This document shows, one piece after another, positions 46,165 through 54,692 of a stretch of 64,000 nt of DNA. The translations under genes and the position numbers were made by a program. The notes below the pieces were generated by a model. The model made no database searches. It had not been told where the DNA came from and saw only the letters and a list, made by a program, of their open reading frames with translations. The DNA comes from Salinispora oceanensis (GTDB lineage Bacteria > Actinomycetota > Actinomycetes > Mycobacteriales > Micromonosporaceae). The first letter of the stretch is position 1, and each line of letters starts with the position of its first letter. Location: positions 499,707 to 563,706 of the forward strand of contig NZ_KB911579.1 of the NCBI RefSeq assembly GCF_000383575.1. Reading direction: 5' to 3'.

Positions 46165-46295
46165 CACGGACGCCCGTGGTGGTCGTAGGAACGAATCTTC
46201 GCCCGCCGGTGATCGCGGCCGCGCGACCGTCCCGGTGCCGGTAGACCTCGGCCGAATCGGTCAGGTGACCAACTCAACGCATCTATTGGTCACCC

Positions 46296-47225
46296 GTGTC
46301 CGAGAATATGGGCATGCGGATTCTGATGGCCGGCGCGTCCGGCTTCCTCGGCACCCGGCTTGCCGACCGACTCAGCGCGGCCGGGCACCATGTGACCCGG
46401 CTGGTCCGTCGGCCGCCGCACGGCGCCGACGAACGGCAGTGGAACCCGACCGCGGCCCAGCTCGACCCGGCGGTGGTGGCGGAGGCTGACGCCGTGGTCA
46501 ACCTGGCCGGTGCGGGGGTCGGTGACCGCCGGTGGAACGACGACTACCGGCGGGTCATCCGCTCCAGTCGGGTGGACACCACCACCACACTGGCGATCAC
46601 GATCGCCGGGCTGCCGGCCGCCGACCGCCCGGAGGTGCTGGTCAACTCGTCGGCGGTGGGGTGGTACGGCAACACCGGCGACCGGGCCGTTGACGAGGAG
46701 GTGGCAGCCGGCGAGGGCTTCCTGGCCGATGTCTGCCGGGCGTGGGAGGCCGCGAGCCGGCCGGCCGAGGACGCCGGGGTACGTGTGGTCCGGCTGCGGA
46801 CCGGGTTGCCGCTGCACCGCGAGGGCGGGCTACTCAAGCCGCAGTTGCTGCCGTTCCGGCTCGGCATCGCGGGGCGGTTGGGCAGCGGCCGGCAGTGGCT
46901 GCCCTGGATCGCGATGGTGGACTGGCTGGACGCCGCCGCCCTCGCCATCGACCGTGCCGACCTCACCGGCCCGGTCAACGCGGTCGGGCCAGCACCGGTG
47001 ACCAACGCCGAGTTCACCCGGGAACTGGCCCGGCAACTGCACCGTCCGGCGATCATCCCGATCCCGGCGCTGGCGCTCAAGGTGGCGCTCGGTGGCTTCG
47101 CCCAGGAGGCGCTGACCAGCGCCCGGGTCCTGCCGGGGGCGCTGACCCGAGCGGGGTTCACCTACCGTCACCCGGATCTGGCCAGCGCCCTGCACGCCGC
47201 GCTCGCGGCGGAACCGGACCGATGA
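46296..47225 (+). CDS. TIGR01777-family epimerase (SDR39U1-like)
   Basis: A 309-residue atypical SDR. Motifs are MRILMAGASGFLGTRLADRL near the N-terminus, VVNLAGAGVGDRRWN, VNSSAVGWYGNTGDRAVDE, and a C-terminal DUF1731-like segment (ALKVALGGFAQEALTSARVLP). The M. tuberculosis counterpart (Rv2216) also sits between sucB and lipB. The function is not established. GTG 46296 is taken as start; ATG 46314 (MRILMAG) is an equally good alternative. Confidence 0.9.
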   Translation: MSENMGMRILMAGASGFLGTRLADRLSAAGHHVTRLVRRPPHGADERQWNPTAAQLDPAVVAEADAVVNLAGAGVGDRRWNDDYRRVIRSSRVDTTTTLAITIAGLPAADRPEVLVNSSAVGWYGNTGDRAVDEEVAAGEGFLADVCRAWEAASRPAEDAGVRVVRLRTGLPLHREGGLLKPQLLPFRLGIAGRLGSGRQWLPWIAMVDWLDAAALAIDRADLTGPVNAVGPAPVTNAEFTRELARQLHRPAIIPIPALALKVALGGFAQEALTSARVLPGALTRAGFTYRHPDLASALHAALAAEPDR

Positions 47226-47320
47226 ACGGTGAGCCGGTGCGGGGCACGGCGACAGCGACAGCGACCGGCTTTAACGAACTCTTCCGCGCAGGTCTGACCG
47301 GCGCGTCCGGCTCCGGTTGG

Positions 47321-47333
47321 TAACGTCCGCTCC
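47321..47333 (+). promoter_or_regulatory. probable leaderless promoter -10 of the membrane protein gene at 47334
   Basis: TAACGT at 47321-47326, seven bases, then GTG 47334. Confidence 0.45.
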
Positions 47334-49154
47334 GTGTCAACCTCGCCGTCCGTGTCCACGCCGAACCCGCCCGCCCGCATTCGCGGTAACCGCCGGGCAG
47401 ATCTGCTCGTGGTGCTCATCGCGCTCGCCCTCGCGGTCTGGGTGACCAGCGGGCTCTGGCGAGACCCGAACGGTCGCACGATCATGGTCAACTCCAGCGA
47501 CCAGGCGCTGTTCGAATGGCTACTGGCCTTCGGCGGGCACTCCCTCACCCACGGGCAGAACCCGCTCTTCACCTACATGATCAACGTGCCTGACGGGGTC
47601 AACCTCGCGGTCAACACGTCGATCACCGTGTACGCGGCGCTCTTCGCGCCCCTGACGTACCTGATCGGGCCACCGGCCACCTTCCTGGTGATCCTCACGC
47701 TCAACCTCGCCGCCACCGCGATCGCCTGGTACTGGCTGCTCAACCGCCAGTTCGCCCGCAGTCCGCTCGCCGCCGGGCTGGGTGGCCTCTTCATCGGCTT
47801 CTCCCCCGGCATGGTCTCGCACGCCAACGCCCACCTGAACTGGACCGCCGGTTGGTTGGTGCCGCTGCTGATCTGGCGCGTCTTCGCGCTACGCCGGAGC
47901 GGGCATCGGATCCGGGACGGCGTCATCCTCGGTGTGCTGGTCGCGGTGGCGTTCTCCATCGCCGCCGAAGGGCTCTTCTTCACCGCGATCGCCCTCGGCC
48001 TCTTCGTCGCCGTCTGGGCGCTGCACCCGGCCAGCCGCGCCGAGGCGCGCGCGGTGCTGCCGGGCTTCCTCGGCGGGCTCGCGGTGACCGCGCTGGTGGC
48101 GGGGGTGCTGCTGGCGTACCCGCTGTGGCTGCACTTCGCCGGCCCACAACGCTTCGACGGCACCGGCTTCGACCCGGTGATCCACTCCGAGAACATCGCC
48201 GCGTACGGCGCGTACCCTCGGCGCTCGATCGCCGGCGAGGTCGGGCTCCGGACCGGCCTCGCCCCGAACCCCACCGAGGAGAACTCGTTCTTCGGGCTAC
48301 CGTTGCTGCTGCTCAGCATCGCCGCCTTCGTCCTGCTGTGGCGGCGCGTCCAGCAGGCACCCCAACGGGCCACACTCTGGGCACTCGGGGCGGTGGCGGT
48401 GGTCTTCACCGTACTGTCGTTCGGGCCCCAGGCCAGGTTCGCCGGCCGCGACTTCGACCTGCCGATGCCCTTCGACCTGTTGGCTCACCTACCGGTGGTG
48501 AACGCCGCGCTGCCCGCCCGGTTGGCGCTGGTCGTGGCGCCGGTGATCGGGGTACTGCTGGCGTACACGGTGGATGCGCTCCGAGCCGAACCACCGCGCT
48601 CCCGGCCAGCCCGCCTCGCCTGGCTGGCGGCGTTCGCCGTGGCGCTGGTTCCGCTGACGCCGACCCCGCTGATCACCATCGAGCGGGAGCCGATCCCGCG
48701 CTTCTTCACCTCCGGCACCTGGCGGGACTACGTCTCACCGGGCGGGGTCCTCACGCCGATCCCGCTGACGGTGGACGTGTACCCGGACGGGCAGCGGTGG
48801 CAGGCGCACGTTCTCGCGGACCGGCAGGGCGAGTTCCGGATCCCGTCCGGGTTCTTCCTCGGCCCGGGCGGTCCGGACGGACGCGGTCGGATCGGTCCGG
48901 TGCCCCGGCCGCTGAGCGCCATCCTCGACGAGGCCGCCCGCCTGGGTGTGGTGCCGATCGTCACCGAGGGCACTCGGGCAGATGTCGAAGCCGACCTGCG
49001 GCACTGGCAGATCGAGACGGTGGTGCTCCCGGACCAGGTACACGGCGCGAAGTGGGCCGTCGATGAGGAGGCGCTCCGGGAGACCGCCACCGAACTGTTC
49101 GGTGAGCCGGAGCGGGTCGAGGACGTCTGGGTCTGGCGGATCCCGCCCGGCTGA
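47334..49154 (+). CDS. large polytopic membrane protein, GT-C-like glycosyltransferase candidate
   Basis: A 606-residue protein with 10-12 hydrophobic segments from about residue 20 to 450, then a soluble C-terminal domain of about 150 residues. An early extracytoplasmic loop has MVNSSDQALFEWLLAFG with an Asp, as in GT-C enzymes where a loop-1 acidic residue is catalytic, and LTHGQNPLFTYMINVPDGVNLAVNTS resembles YfhO/arabinofuranosyltransferase-type proteins. It could transfer sugar from a polyprenyl phosphate to wall polymers. No close named family is recognised. Preceded by a leaderless-type hexamer. Confidence 0.75.
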   Translation: MSTSPSVSTPNPPARIRGNRRADLLVVLIALALAVWVTSGLWRDPNGRTIMVNSSDQALFEWLLAFGGHSLTHGQNPLFTYMINVPDGVNLAVNTSITVYAALFAPLTYLIGPPATFLVILTLNLAATAIAWYWLLNRQFARSPLAAGLGGLFIGFSPGMVSHANAHLNWTAGWLVPLLIWRVFALRRSGHRIRDGVILGVLVAVAFSIAAEGLFFTAIALGLFVAVWALHPASRAEARAVLPGFLGGLAVTALVAGVLLAYPLWLHFAGPQRFDGTGFDPVIHSENIAAYGAYPRRSIAGEVGLRTGLAPNPTEENSFFGLPLLLLSIAAFVLLWRRVQQAPQRATLWALGAVAVVFTVLSFGPQARFAGRDFDLPMPFDLLAHLPVVNAALPARLALVVAPVIGVLLAYTVDALRAEPPRSRPARLAWLAAFAVALVPLTPTPLITIEREPIPRFFTSGTWRDYVSPGGVLTPIPLTVDVYPDGQRWQAHVLADRQGEFRIPSGFFLGPGGPDGRGRIGPVPRPLSAILDEAARLGVVPIVTEGTRADVEADLRHWQIETVVLPDQVHGAKWAVDEEALRETATELFGEPERVEDVWVWRIPPG

Positions 49155-49215
49155 GCCGCGAGGCGGGGTACCGGTGAGTCGGATCACGAGCCGAGGTGAC
49201 CGGCGGGTACGGGAC

Positions 49216-49227
49216 TAGGCTGGTCCC
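49216..49227 (+). promoter_or_regulatory. probable leaderless promoter -10 of lipB
   Basis: TAGGCT at 49216-49221, six bases, then GTG 49228. Confidence 0.55.
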
Positions 49228-49869
49228 GTGAGCACGACTACCCCGGACCTGACCATTGTCCGCGCCGGCACTCTCGGCTACGAGGCCGCGTGGGAGGAGC
49301 AGCGCCGGCTGCACGAATCGGTGATCACCGACGGGGGTGGCGACGCGGTGCTGCTGTTGGAGCATCCCAGCGTCTACACCGCGGGCAAACGCACCGAGCC
49401 GTGGGACCGACCGATGGACGGCACGCCGGTCATCGACGTTGACCGGGGCGGAAAAATCACCTGGCATGGTCCGGGCCAGCTCGTCGGCTATCCGATCCTG
49501 CGCCTGCCCAACCCGGTCGACGTCGTCGCGTACGTGCGCCGGGTCGAGCAGATGCTGATCGATGTCTGTGCCGAGTTCGGGCTGACGGCCGGCCGGGTCG
49601 AGGGGCGGAGCGGGGTCTGGGTGCCGGCGGACAACCGCGGGCCCGCGCGCAAGGTCGCCGCCATCGGCATCCGGGTCGCCCGCGGAGTCACCCTGCACGG
49701 CTTCTCGCTGAACTGTGACTGCGACCTGACGTACTACGACCGGATCGTGCCGTGCGGCATCAGCGACGCCGGGGTGACCTCGCTCGCCGCCGAGCTGGGC
49801 CGGCCGGTGACCGTGGCGGACGCCCTGCCGGTGGTCGAGCGGCACCTGCCGACCCTCGTCGGATCCTGA
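49228..49869 (+). CDS. lipB: lipoyl(octanoyl) transferase
   Basis: A 213-residue LipB that moves octanoate from acyl carrier protein to lipoyl domains, the first step of lipoate synthesis. The [17 protein letters not shown] block, the catalytic Lys in [11 protein letters not shown] and catalytic Cys in [12 protein letters not shown] are intact. Its targets in this window are SucB (two lipoyl domains), with GcvT's partner GcvH elsewhere. Normally lipA follows directly; here a two-gene insert (50056-51437) lies between. Confidence 0.96.
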   Translation: MSTTTPDLTIVRAGTLGYEAAWEEQRRLHESVITDGGGDAVLLLEHPSVYTAGKRTEPWDRPMDGTPVIDVDRGGKITWHGPGQLVGYPILRLPNPVDVVAYVRRVEQMLIDVCAEFGLTAGRVEGRSGVWVPADNRGPARKVAAIGIRVARGVTLHGFSLNCDCDLTYYDRIVPCGISDAGVTSLAAELGRPVTVADALPVVERHLPTLVGS

Positions 49870-50001
49870 GCCCACCGCACCGGGCCCGGTCCCGCCGAAG
49901 CCCTGCCTCACCACGGTCCCGCCAGACCCGACGACACATCGATCGCCAACAACGGCCAGGGTCCACTCATCGCAGGAATGCCCACCCAGGCGTCTATTGA
50001 G

Positions 50002-50035
50002 CGACGGTTTGATCCGCAATAGGCTCGAACCGTCG
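50002..50035. promoter_or_regulatory. 8-bp inverted repeat around a TAGGCT hexamer
   Basis: CGACGGTT (50002-50009) and AACCGTCG (50028-50035) flank a spacer that contains TAGGCT (50020-50025), a likely -10 for the gene at 50056. The position suits an operator, but the repeat is short. The rest of 49870-50055 holds nothing recognised. Confidence 0.4.
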
Positions 50036-50055
50036 ATCAAGCGATCGGGTGTGGC

Positions 50056-50766
50056 ATGCCGAATATCTATGTCGAGACGATGATCACGACATCTGTGGAC
50101 GAGGTGTGGCGGACGACGCAGGACCCTGCCGAGCACCGCCGCTGGGACGCTCGCTTCGGCCACATCGACCCGATACCCGGAAGCTCACCGGCCCGCTTCC
50201 GGTATGCCACGACCGTGGCCCCCGGGCTGACCGTCAGCGGCTGGGGAGTCCACGCCGGAGAACGCGACCGGCCGGACGGCAGCCGCAGCTCGGCGCTGCG
50301 CTTCGGGTCGGACGACCCACGCTCACTGATCGCCGCGGGGGCCGGCTACTGGCGCTACCTGCCCACCCCGTCCGGTGTGCGGTTTCTGACCGGCTACAAC
50401 TACACGCCGCGCTGGGGGCGGTTAGGGCGGGCCTTCGACCTCGCCTTCCGCCCACTCTTCGGATGGACCACCGCCTGGTCATTCGATCGACTGCGGATCT
50501 GGCTGGAGCACGGCATCTCCCCCGAACAAGCCCGGCGCAACGCGGCACACGAGGCACTCGCCCGCCTACTCGGGCTCGCGGGGGTGGGGGCCGGCGCGGC
50601 GGCACTCGGCGGAACGGCGCCCGTCGTCGCTCTCCTCACCGCGATGGCCGCAGTGGCCGCGGTGGCCCTGCCCCCGCGGCCACATACACCGGCAGCCCGC
50701 CGCTGCCGTCGCCGGCCGCCGAAGCATCGTTCTGCCCAGCCCCCGGAGGAGTTGGACACGCTGTGA
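50056..50766 (+). CDS. SRPBCC (START/polyketide-cyclase-like) protein
   Basis: A 236-residue protein with the opening of an SRPBCC lipid/ligand-binding domain: IYVETMITTSVDEVWRTTQDPAEHRRWDARFG (read as IYVETMI, DEVWRTTQDPAEHRRWD). Two Trp/Phe-rich helices follow (AFRPLFGWTTAWSFDRLRIWLEHG), then a hydrophobic Ala/Val-rich C-terminal segment that may be membrane-associated. The ligand is unknown. Its stop overlaps the GTG of the DUF4166 gene, so the two proteins are made together. Confidence 0.75.
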   Translation: MPNIYVETMITTSVDEVWRTTQDPAEHRRWDARFGHIDPIPGSSPARFRYATTVAPGLTVSGWGVHAGERDRPDGSRSSALRFGSDDPRSLIAAGAGYWRYLPTPSGVRFLTGYNYTPRWGRLGRAFDLAFRPLFGWTTAWSFDRLRIWLEHGISPEQARRNAAHEALARLLGLAGVGAGAAALGGTAPVVALLTAMAAVAAVALPPRPHTPAARRCRRRPPKHRSAQPPEELDTL

Positions 50767-51437
50767 ACCCTGTCTTCCGCACTGCCCTCGGGGCGGACTT
50801 CGACCGACTCCACCCGGAGTTGCAGCGCCGCTTCGACCTCGACGGCGACACCCATCTGGGATGCGTCGGTAGCGGCGTGATGGACCGGATCTGGCGCGGT
50901 GCCGCCTTCACCCGCCCGTTTCTGTATCTCGGCACCTTCCGCCACATCCTCTTTCCGGAGACCGGCACAGATGTCCCCTTCACCATCGAGAACTACGCCT
51001 ACTCCGACTCCTTCGGCCGGCCGACACTGAGCTTCGTCCGCACCTTCCAGCTCGCACCGGGTCGACGACGCCGCTTCGACGCGACGATGGTCTGGAGCGC
51101 CCGTCGCGGAGTTCTGGTCGACTACCTCGGGACGCACCAACACCTGGCGGTCGACCTGCACCTCGAAGTCGACCCCACCGGCGCGCTCACCATCCGAAGC
51201 GGCGGCTATCGGTGGCGCAACGGCTTGCGCTGCCCGTCGTTGATAACCGGTGCGGCCCGCCTGCGTGAGTGGTACGACGATCGGGCCGGCCGGTTTCGGA
51301 TCGAGGTGACGGTGGCGAATCGCCAGTTCGGCCCGCTCTTCGGCTACTCGGGCAGCTTTACCGTCCGCTACCTGCGCCCCGACTGCGCACTGGTTCCAGC
51401 CGCCGCCTATCCGGTGCGAGAGAACCTTCGGGACTGA
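50763..51437 (+). CDS. DUF4166-domain protein
   Basis: A 224-residue protein matching DUF4166, a domain sometimes fused to saccharopine-dehydrogenase-like or SDR proteins. Characteristic parts are [14 protein letters not shown] at the N-terminus, [30 protein letters not shown] and [12 protein letters not shown] at the end. The function is unknown; pairing with an SRPBCC protein suggests handling of a hydrophobic small molecule (inference). GTG 50763 overlaps the preceding stop. Confidence 0.8.
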   Translation: MNPVFRTALGADFDRLHPELQRRFDLDGDTHLGCVGSGVMDRIWRGAAFTRPFLYLGTFRHILFPETGTDVPFTIENYAYSDSFGRPTLSFVRTFQLAPGRRRRFDATMVWSARRGVLVDYLGTHQHLAVDLHLEVDPTGALTIRSGGYRWRNGLRCPSLITGAARLREWYDDRAGRFRIEVTVANRQFGPLFGYSGSFTVRYLRPDCALVPAAAYPVRENLRD

Positions 51438-51534
51438 GGTCATCGCGGCGGCGCGGGTTCCACGGTGTCCGGGCTCACCGCACCAACGGCGTGATGCCCG
51501 TCGCCCAACGTGCATCGACGGTGGGCGACGGGCG

Positions 51535-51547
51535 TAGGCTCGACTTC
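51535..51547 (+). promoter_or_regulatory. probable leaderless promoter -10 of lipA
   Basis: TAGGCT at 51535-51540, seven bases, then GTG 51548; the same hexamer as for lipB. Confidence 0.55.
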
Positions 51548-52537
51548 GTGACGATCGAGCACTCCGCGCCGACGAATGGTCCGGCAGCGCGTACCGCGAC
51601 GCCCGCTCCCGAGGGGCGGCGCCTCCTGCGGGTCGAGGCGCGCAACGCTGAGACGCCGATCGAGCGGAAACCACCGTGGATCAAGGTCAAGGCCAAGATG
51701 GGCCCGGAGTACACCCAGCTGCGCGGGCTCGTCACGCGGGAGGGGTTGCACACCGTCTGCCAGGAGGCCGGCTGCCCGAACATCTACGAGTGTTGGGAGG
51801 ACCGGGAGGCCACCTTCCTCATCGGCGGCGACCAGTGCACCCGCCGCTGCGACTTCTGCCAGATCGACACCGGCAAGCCGGCCGAGTTCGACGCCGACGA
51901 GCCCCGCCGCGTCGGTGAGTCGGTGGTGTCGATGGGGCTGCGCTACGCGACCATCACCGGAGTCGCCCGCGACGACCTGCCCGACGGCGGCGCCTGGCTC
52001 TACGCGGAGACCGTCCGGCAGATTCATGCCCTCCAGCCGGGCTGCGGGGTCGAGCTGTTGATTCCCGACTTCAACGCCGTCCCCGAGCAGCTCGCCGAGG
52101 TCTTCGGAGCGCGGCCGGAGGTGCTCGGGCACAACGTCGAGACCGTGCCGCGGATCTTCAAGCGGATCCGGCCGGCGTTCCGCTACGAGCGGTCGCTGGA
52201 CGTGATCCGGCAGGCCCGCGCCGCCGGCCTAGTCACCAAGAGCAACCTGATCCTCGGCATGGGCGAAGAGCGCGCCGAGATCTCCCAGGCTCTCCGGGAC
52301 CTGCACGAGGCGGGTTGCGAGCTGATCACCATCACGCAGTATCTGCGTCCCTCTCCCCGCCACCACCCCGTCGAACGCTGGGTCAAGCCGGAGGAGTTCG
52401 TCGAGCTCCGGGAGGAGGCCGAGGAGATCGGCTATGCCGGCGTGATGAGCGGGCCGCTGGTCCGCTCGTCGTACCGCGCCGGCCGCCTCTACCGGCAGGC
52501 CCTCGCGGCCCGCGGCGACGCCCCGGTCGACGCCTGA
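51548..52537 (+). CDS. lipA: lipoyl synthase
   Basis: A 329-residue radical-SAM enzyme that inserts two sulfurs into octanoyl groups. Both clusters are visible: the auxiliary site [12 protein letters not shown] and the radical-SAM site CTRRCDFC. Also conserved are [36 protein letters not shown] and the C-terminal [13 protein letters not shown] with the Arg-Ser-Ser-Tyr motif. GTG 51548 matches the family N-terminus and follows a TAGGCT hexamer; an in-frame start at 51269 would overlap the upstream gene. Confidence 0.97.
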   Translation: MTIEHSAPTNGPAARTATPAPEGRRLLRVEARNAETPIERKPPWIKVKAKMGPEYTQLRGLVTREGLHTVCQEAGCPNIYECWEDREATFLIGGDQCTRRCDFCQIDTGKPAEFDADEPRRVGESVVSMGLRYATITGVARDDLPDGGAWLYAETVRQIHALQPGCGVELLIPDFNAVPEQLAEVFGARPEVLGHNVETVPRIFKRIRPAFRYERSLDVIRQARAAGLVTKSNLILGMGEERAEISQALRDLHEAGCELITITQYLRPSPRHHPVERWVKPEEFVELREEAEEIGYAGVMSGPLVRSSYRAGRLYRQALAARGDAPVDA

Positions 52538-52659
52538 ACTCCGACCTGGCCGCTTTCACGATTCGGCGCCGCCGCCGGCGTTCGGCCGAAGGTCACCCCA
52601 TCAGGTGACGCCAACCTGGAACACATAACCTAAAGTCGGACAAATGCCATGATCCGCCC

Positions 52660-54270
52660 ATGGCCATTGATGCCGGCGAGCGGCACCCGGTCACACTGCC
52701 GGTCGCCGGCCGGCCCCGACTGCCCACCACGCTCGCCGGCACGGCTCTCATCGCCGGCGTGGCCTACCGCCTCCTCCTGCTGCTGACCGACACGCCCCCC
52801 ACAAACAGCGACGAGGCGACGATGGGCCTCGCCGCCCTGCACATCGGGCAGGGGCAGGAGTTTCCGATCTGGTTCTACGGCCAGGCGTACATGGGGACGC
52901 TGGAGGCGTACCTGGCGGCACCGCTGGTCGCGCTCACCGGCCCGTCAACGCTGGCGTTACGTCTCCCCACCCTGGCCCTGTACGCCGTCTTCGCCCTACT
53001 AGCCTGGCGACTCACGCTCCGCCTCACCGGGGACCACTGGTACGCGCTCCTGGTCACCGTGCTGCTCGCGTACGGATCCGACCGAATCGTGAAGAACCAG
53101 CTGATCGCCGGTGGCGGGTACCCGGAGATGAACGCCGCCGGGGTGGCGCTCGCGCTACTCGCGTACGACCTGGCGGCCGGCCGGCAGGGTTACCGGGCGG
53201 CCCGCTGGACCGGATGGGGGCTCCTCGCCGGGCTGATGGCCTGGGTGGATCCCCTGGTCCTGCCCTACGTGGTCGGCACCGGGGCGGTGCTGCTGGCGTT
53301 CCGGTGGCGGGAGCTATGGGGACGGGCTGGCGCGCTACTCGGCGTCGGCGCGCTGGTCGGGGCGACACCGCTGCTGCTGGACAGCTTCCTCACGGGACGC
53401 AGCCCGTTGACCGCGGTGCTCGCCGCCAGCGGCGCCGGGGAGTCGACCAGTTGGGCGGAGCGGCTGCACGGAGGGCTGGTGCTCGGCCCGGCGCTGGGCA
53501 TGGGCTTCTGCTCCCCCAGCGCCTGTGCGCGCTGGCAACTCTGGTGGTCCGTCGCCCTGCCGCTACTCTTGCTCGCCACTGCCGTGATCGCGTGGCGGCA
53601 GCTCCGGGGATACCGACGGTCCGCGTCCGCCCGGAACGGCCCCCCTCGGTTCACTGACGCGACGGCGGCGGCTATCTCCCTAGCCCTGGTCGCGGCGGCG
53701 GCGGTGACGCTGGCCAGCTTTGCGACCAGCAGTGCCGCCGGGCGCAGCCCGGTGGAGAGCTCCCGCTATCTGTCCTGCCTACTCATCTCCGTACCGGTGC
53801 TGCTCTGGCCGGCGTGGAACGCGGCCCGACGGCGGTCGCCAGGACTACCGGATCCGGCTCGCGCCGCCGCGATCGGGGTGCTCGCCGGGACACTCGGGAC
53901 CGCTGCCATCGCCACCGGGGCAACCATCGCCGCCGTACCTGCCTACCGGACTGTTCAGGCCCAGCACGCCGAGTTGGTGGCGACCCTGCGGGTGCTGGAG
54001 GTGCGGCATGTGTACAGCGACTACTGGACCTGCAATCGCCTCACCTTCGCCAGTGCGGAGGAGATCGTCTGCGCCGTCGTGAACGACGACCTGAGTCCGG
54101 GCCACGACCGCTACCCGGCCTACCGAAGGGCGGTCGCCGCCGCCGCCAGCCCCACCTGGGTCGCGCCAGCCGGTTCGCCGCTGGCTGCCCGCCTGCAGGA
54201 GCAGGTGCGCGGTGGCGCCCTCACGCTGCGCCACATCCCCGGCTGGCACGTCTTCCTTTCTCGCAAGTGA
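52660..54270 (+). CDS. polytopic GT-C-like membrane glycosyltransferase (ArnT/PMT-like)
   Basis: A 536-residue protein with 10-11 membrane segments. The first loop contains NSDEATMGLAALHIGQGQEFPIWFYGQAYMGTLEAYL (seen as NSDEATMG, then FYGQAYMG), the Asp-Glu pattern of ArnT/PMT family GT-C enzymes that use polyprenyl-phosphate sugars. A short soluble C-terminal domain follows (about 440-536). The acceptor is unknown. It sits between lipA and the NOS operon, and a strong hairpin (54491-54520) follows it after 220 bp. Confidence 0.78.
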   Translation: MAIDAGERHPVTLPVAGRPRLPTTLAGTALIAGVAYRLLLLLTDTPPTNSDEATMGLAALHIGQGQEFPIWFYGQAYMGTLEAYLAAPLVALTGPSTLALRLPTLALYAVFALLAWRLTLRLTGDHWYALLVTVLLAYGSDRIVKNQLIAGGGYPEMNAAGVALALLAYDLAAGRQGYRAARWTGWGLLAGLMAWVDPLVLPYVVGTGAVLLAFRWRELWGRAGALLGVGALVGATPLLLDSFLTGRSPLTAVLAASGAGESTSWAERLHGGLVLGPALGMGFCSPSACARWQLWWSVALPLLLLATAVIAWRQLRGYRRSASARNGPPRFTDATAAAISLALVAAAAVTLASFATSSAAGRSPVESSRYLSCLLISVPVLLWPAWNAARRRSPGLPDPARAAAIGVLAGTLGTAAIATGATIAAVPAYRTVQAQHAELVATLRVLEVRHVYSDYWTCNRLTFASAEEIVCAVVNDDLSPGHDRYPAYRRAVAAAASPTWVAPAGSPLAARLQEQVRGGALTLRHIPGWHVFLSRK

Positions 54271-54418
54271 AGTCACATCGCTTCGACCTTCCCCCTCGAG
54301 CCCGGGTGCCTACGCGGATCCTCCACGCGAATCCGGTATGCCCTAGAATCAGTCAGCTGTGGAAGCGGCCACCGGCACCCGAACGACTCACTTCCGCCCA
54401 AGTCCGTCAACGTTAGGG

Positions 54419-54436
54419 CTAAGGAACAAGCCTTAG
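54419..54436 (+). terminator. weak hairpin after the GT-C gene
   Basis: CTAAGG (54419-54424) and CCTTAG (54431-54436) pair across a 6-nt loop; a weak candidate before the stronger hairpin at 54491. Confidence 0.35.
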
Positions 54437-54490
54437 TCATCTTCACTCGGCAAGAGCCGGCGTCCGGCATCCTCACAGCACCAAACCACA

Positions 54491-54520
54491 GGTCAGTGGC
54501 CGGCAATCCGGCCACTGACC
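54491..54520 (+). terminator. strong hairpin insulating the NOS operon
   Basis: GGTCAGTGGCCGG (54491-54503) pairs perfectly with 54508-54520 around CAAT. It ends 22 bp before the NOS promoter candidate and would stop readthrough from the upstream gene. No T-tract follows. Confidence 0.7.
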
Positions 54521-54541
54521 CGATAGCAGCGAATTCACCTA

Positions 54542-54570
54542 TTGACATACGCGGAACCCCCAGGAACTCT
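54542..54570 (+). promoter_or_regulatory. candidate sigma-70-type promoter of the NOS operon
   Basis: A consensus -35 TTGACA (54542-54547) is followed after 17 bp by AACTCT (54565-54570), a weaker -10. Transcription would start near 54577, giving a leader of about 115 nt that includes the palindrome at 54583. Confidence 0.45.
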
Positions 54571-54582
54571 AGGGCTGCAGCC

Positions 54583-54600
54583 GATCACACGATCGTGATC
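54583..54600. promoter_or_regulatory. palindrome near the NOS transcription start, candidate operator
   Basis: GATCAC and GTGATC arms flank a 6-nt centre, and an inner perfect palindrome CACGATCGTG occupies 54588-54597. It lies just downstream of the promoter candidate, where a repressor would act. Confidence 0.45.
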
Positions 54601-54692
54601 GAGGAGCGAAGGCCCCGGAGGGCAGATTAGAGAAGCCAGAACAACCGCGCGTAGCGCTGCTCCCTGCCCAATCAATAGAAATAAGGAGATCA

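Larger units (their letters stand above)
54271..54692. other. 422-bp regulatory region upstream of the NOS operon
   Basis: No gene is supported here. In order it has a small CTAAGG/CCTTAG hairpin (54419-54436), a perfect 13-bp terminator hairpin (54491-54520), a TTGACA-type promoter candidate (54542-54570), a small palindrome (54583-54600) and a ribosome site (AAGGAG) before GTG 54693. Base composition is less GC-rich than the surrounding core genes. Confidence 0.65.

Noticed and set aside
48100..49154. Possible pseudogene or frameshift in the large membrane protein
   Set aside because: The frame stays open from 47334 to 49154 with consistent composition; no break is seen.
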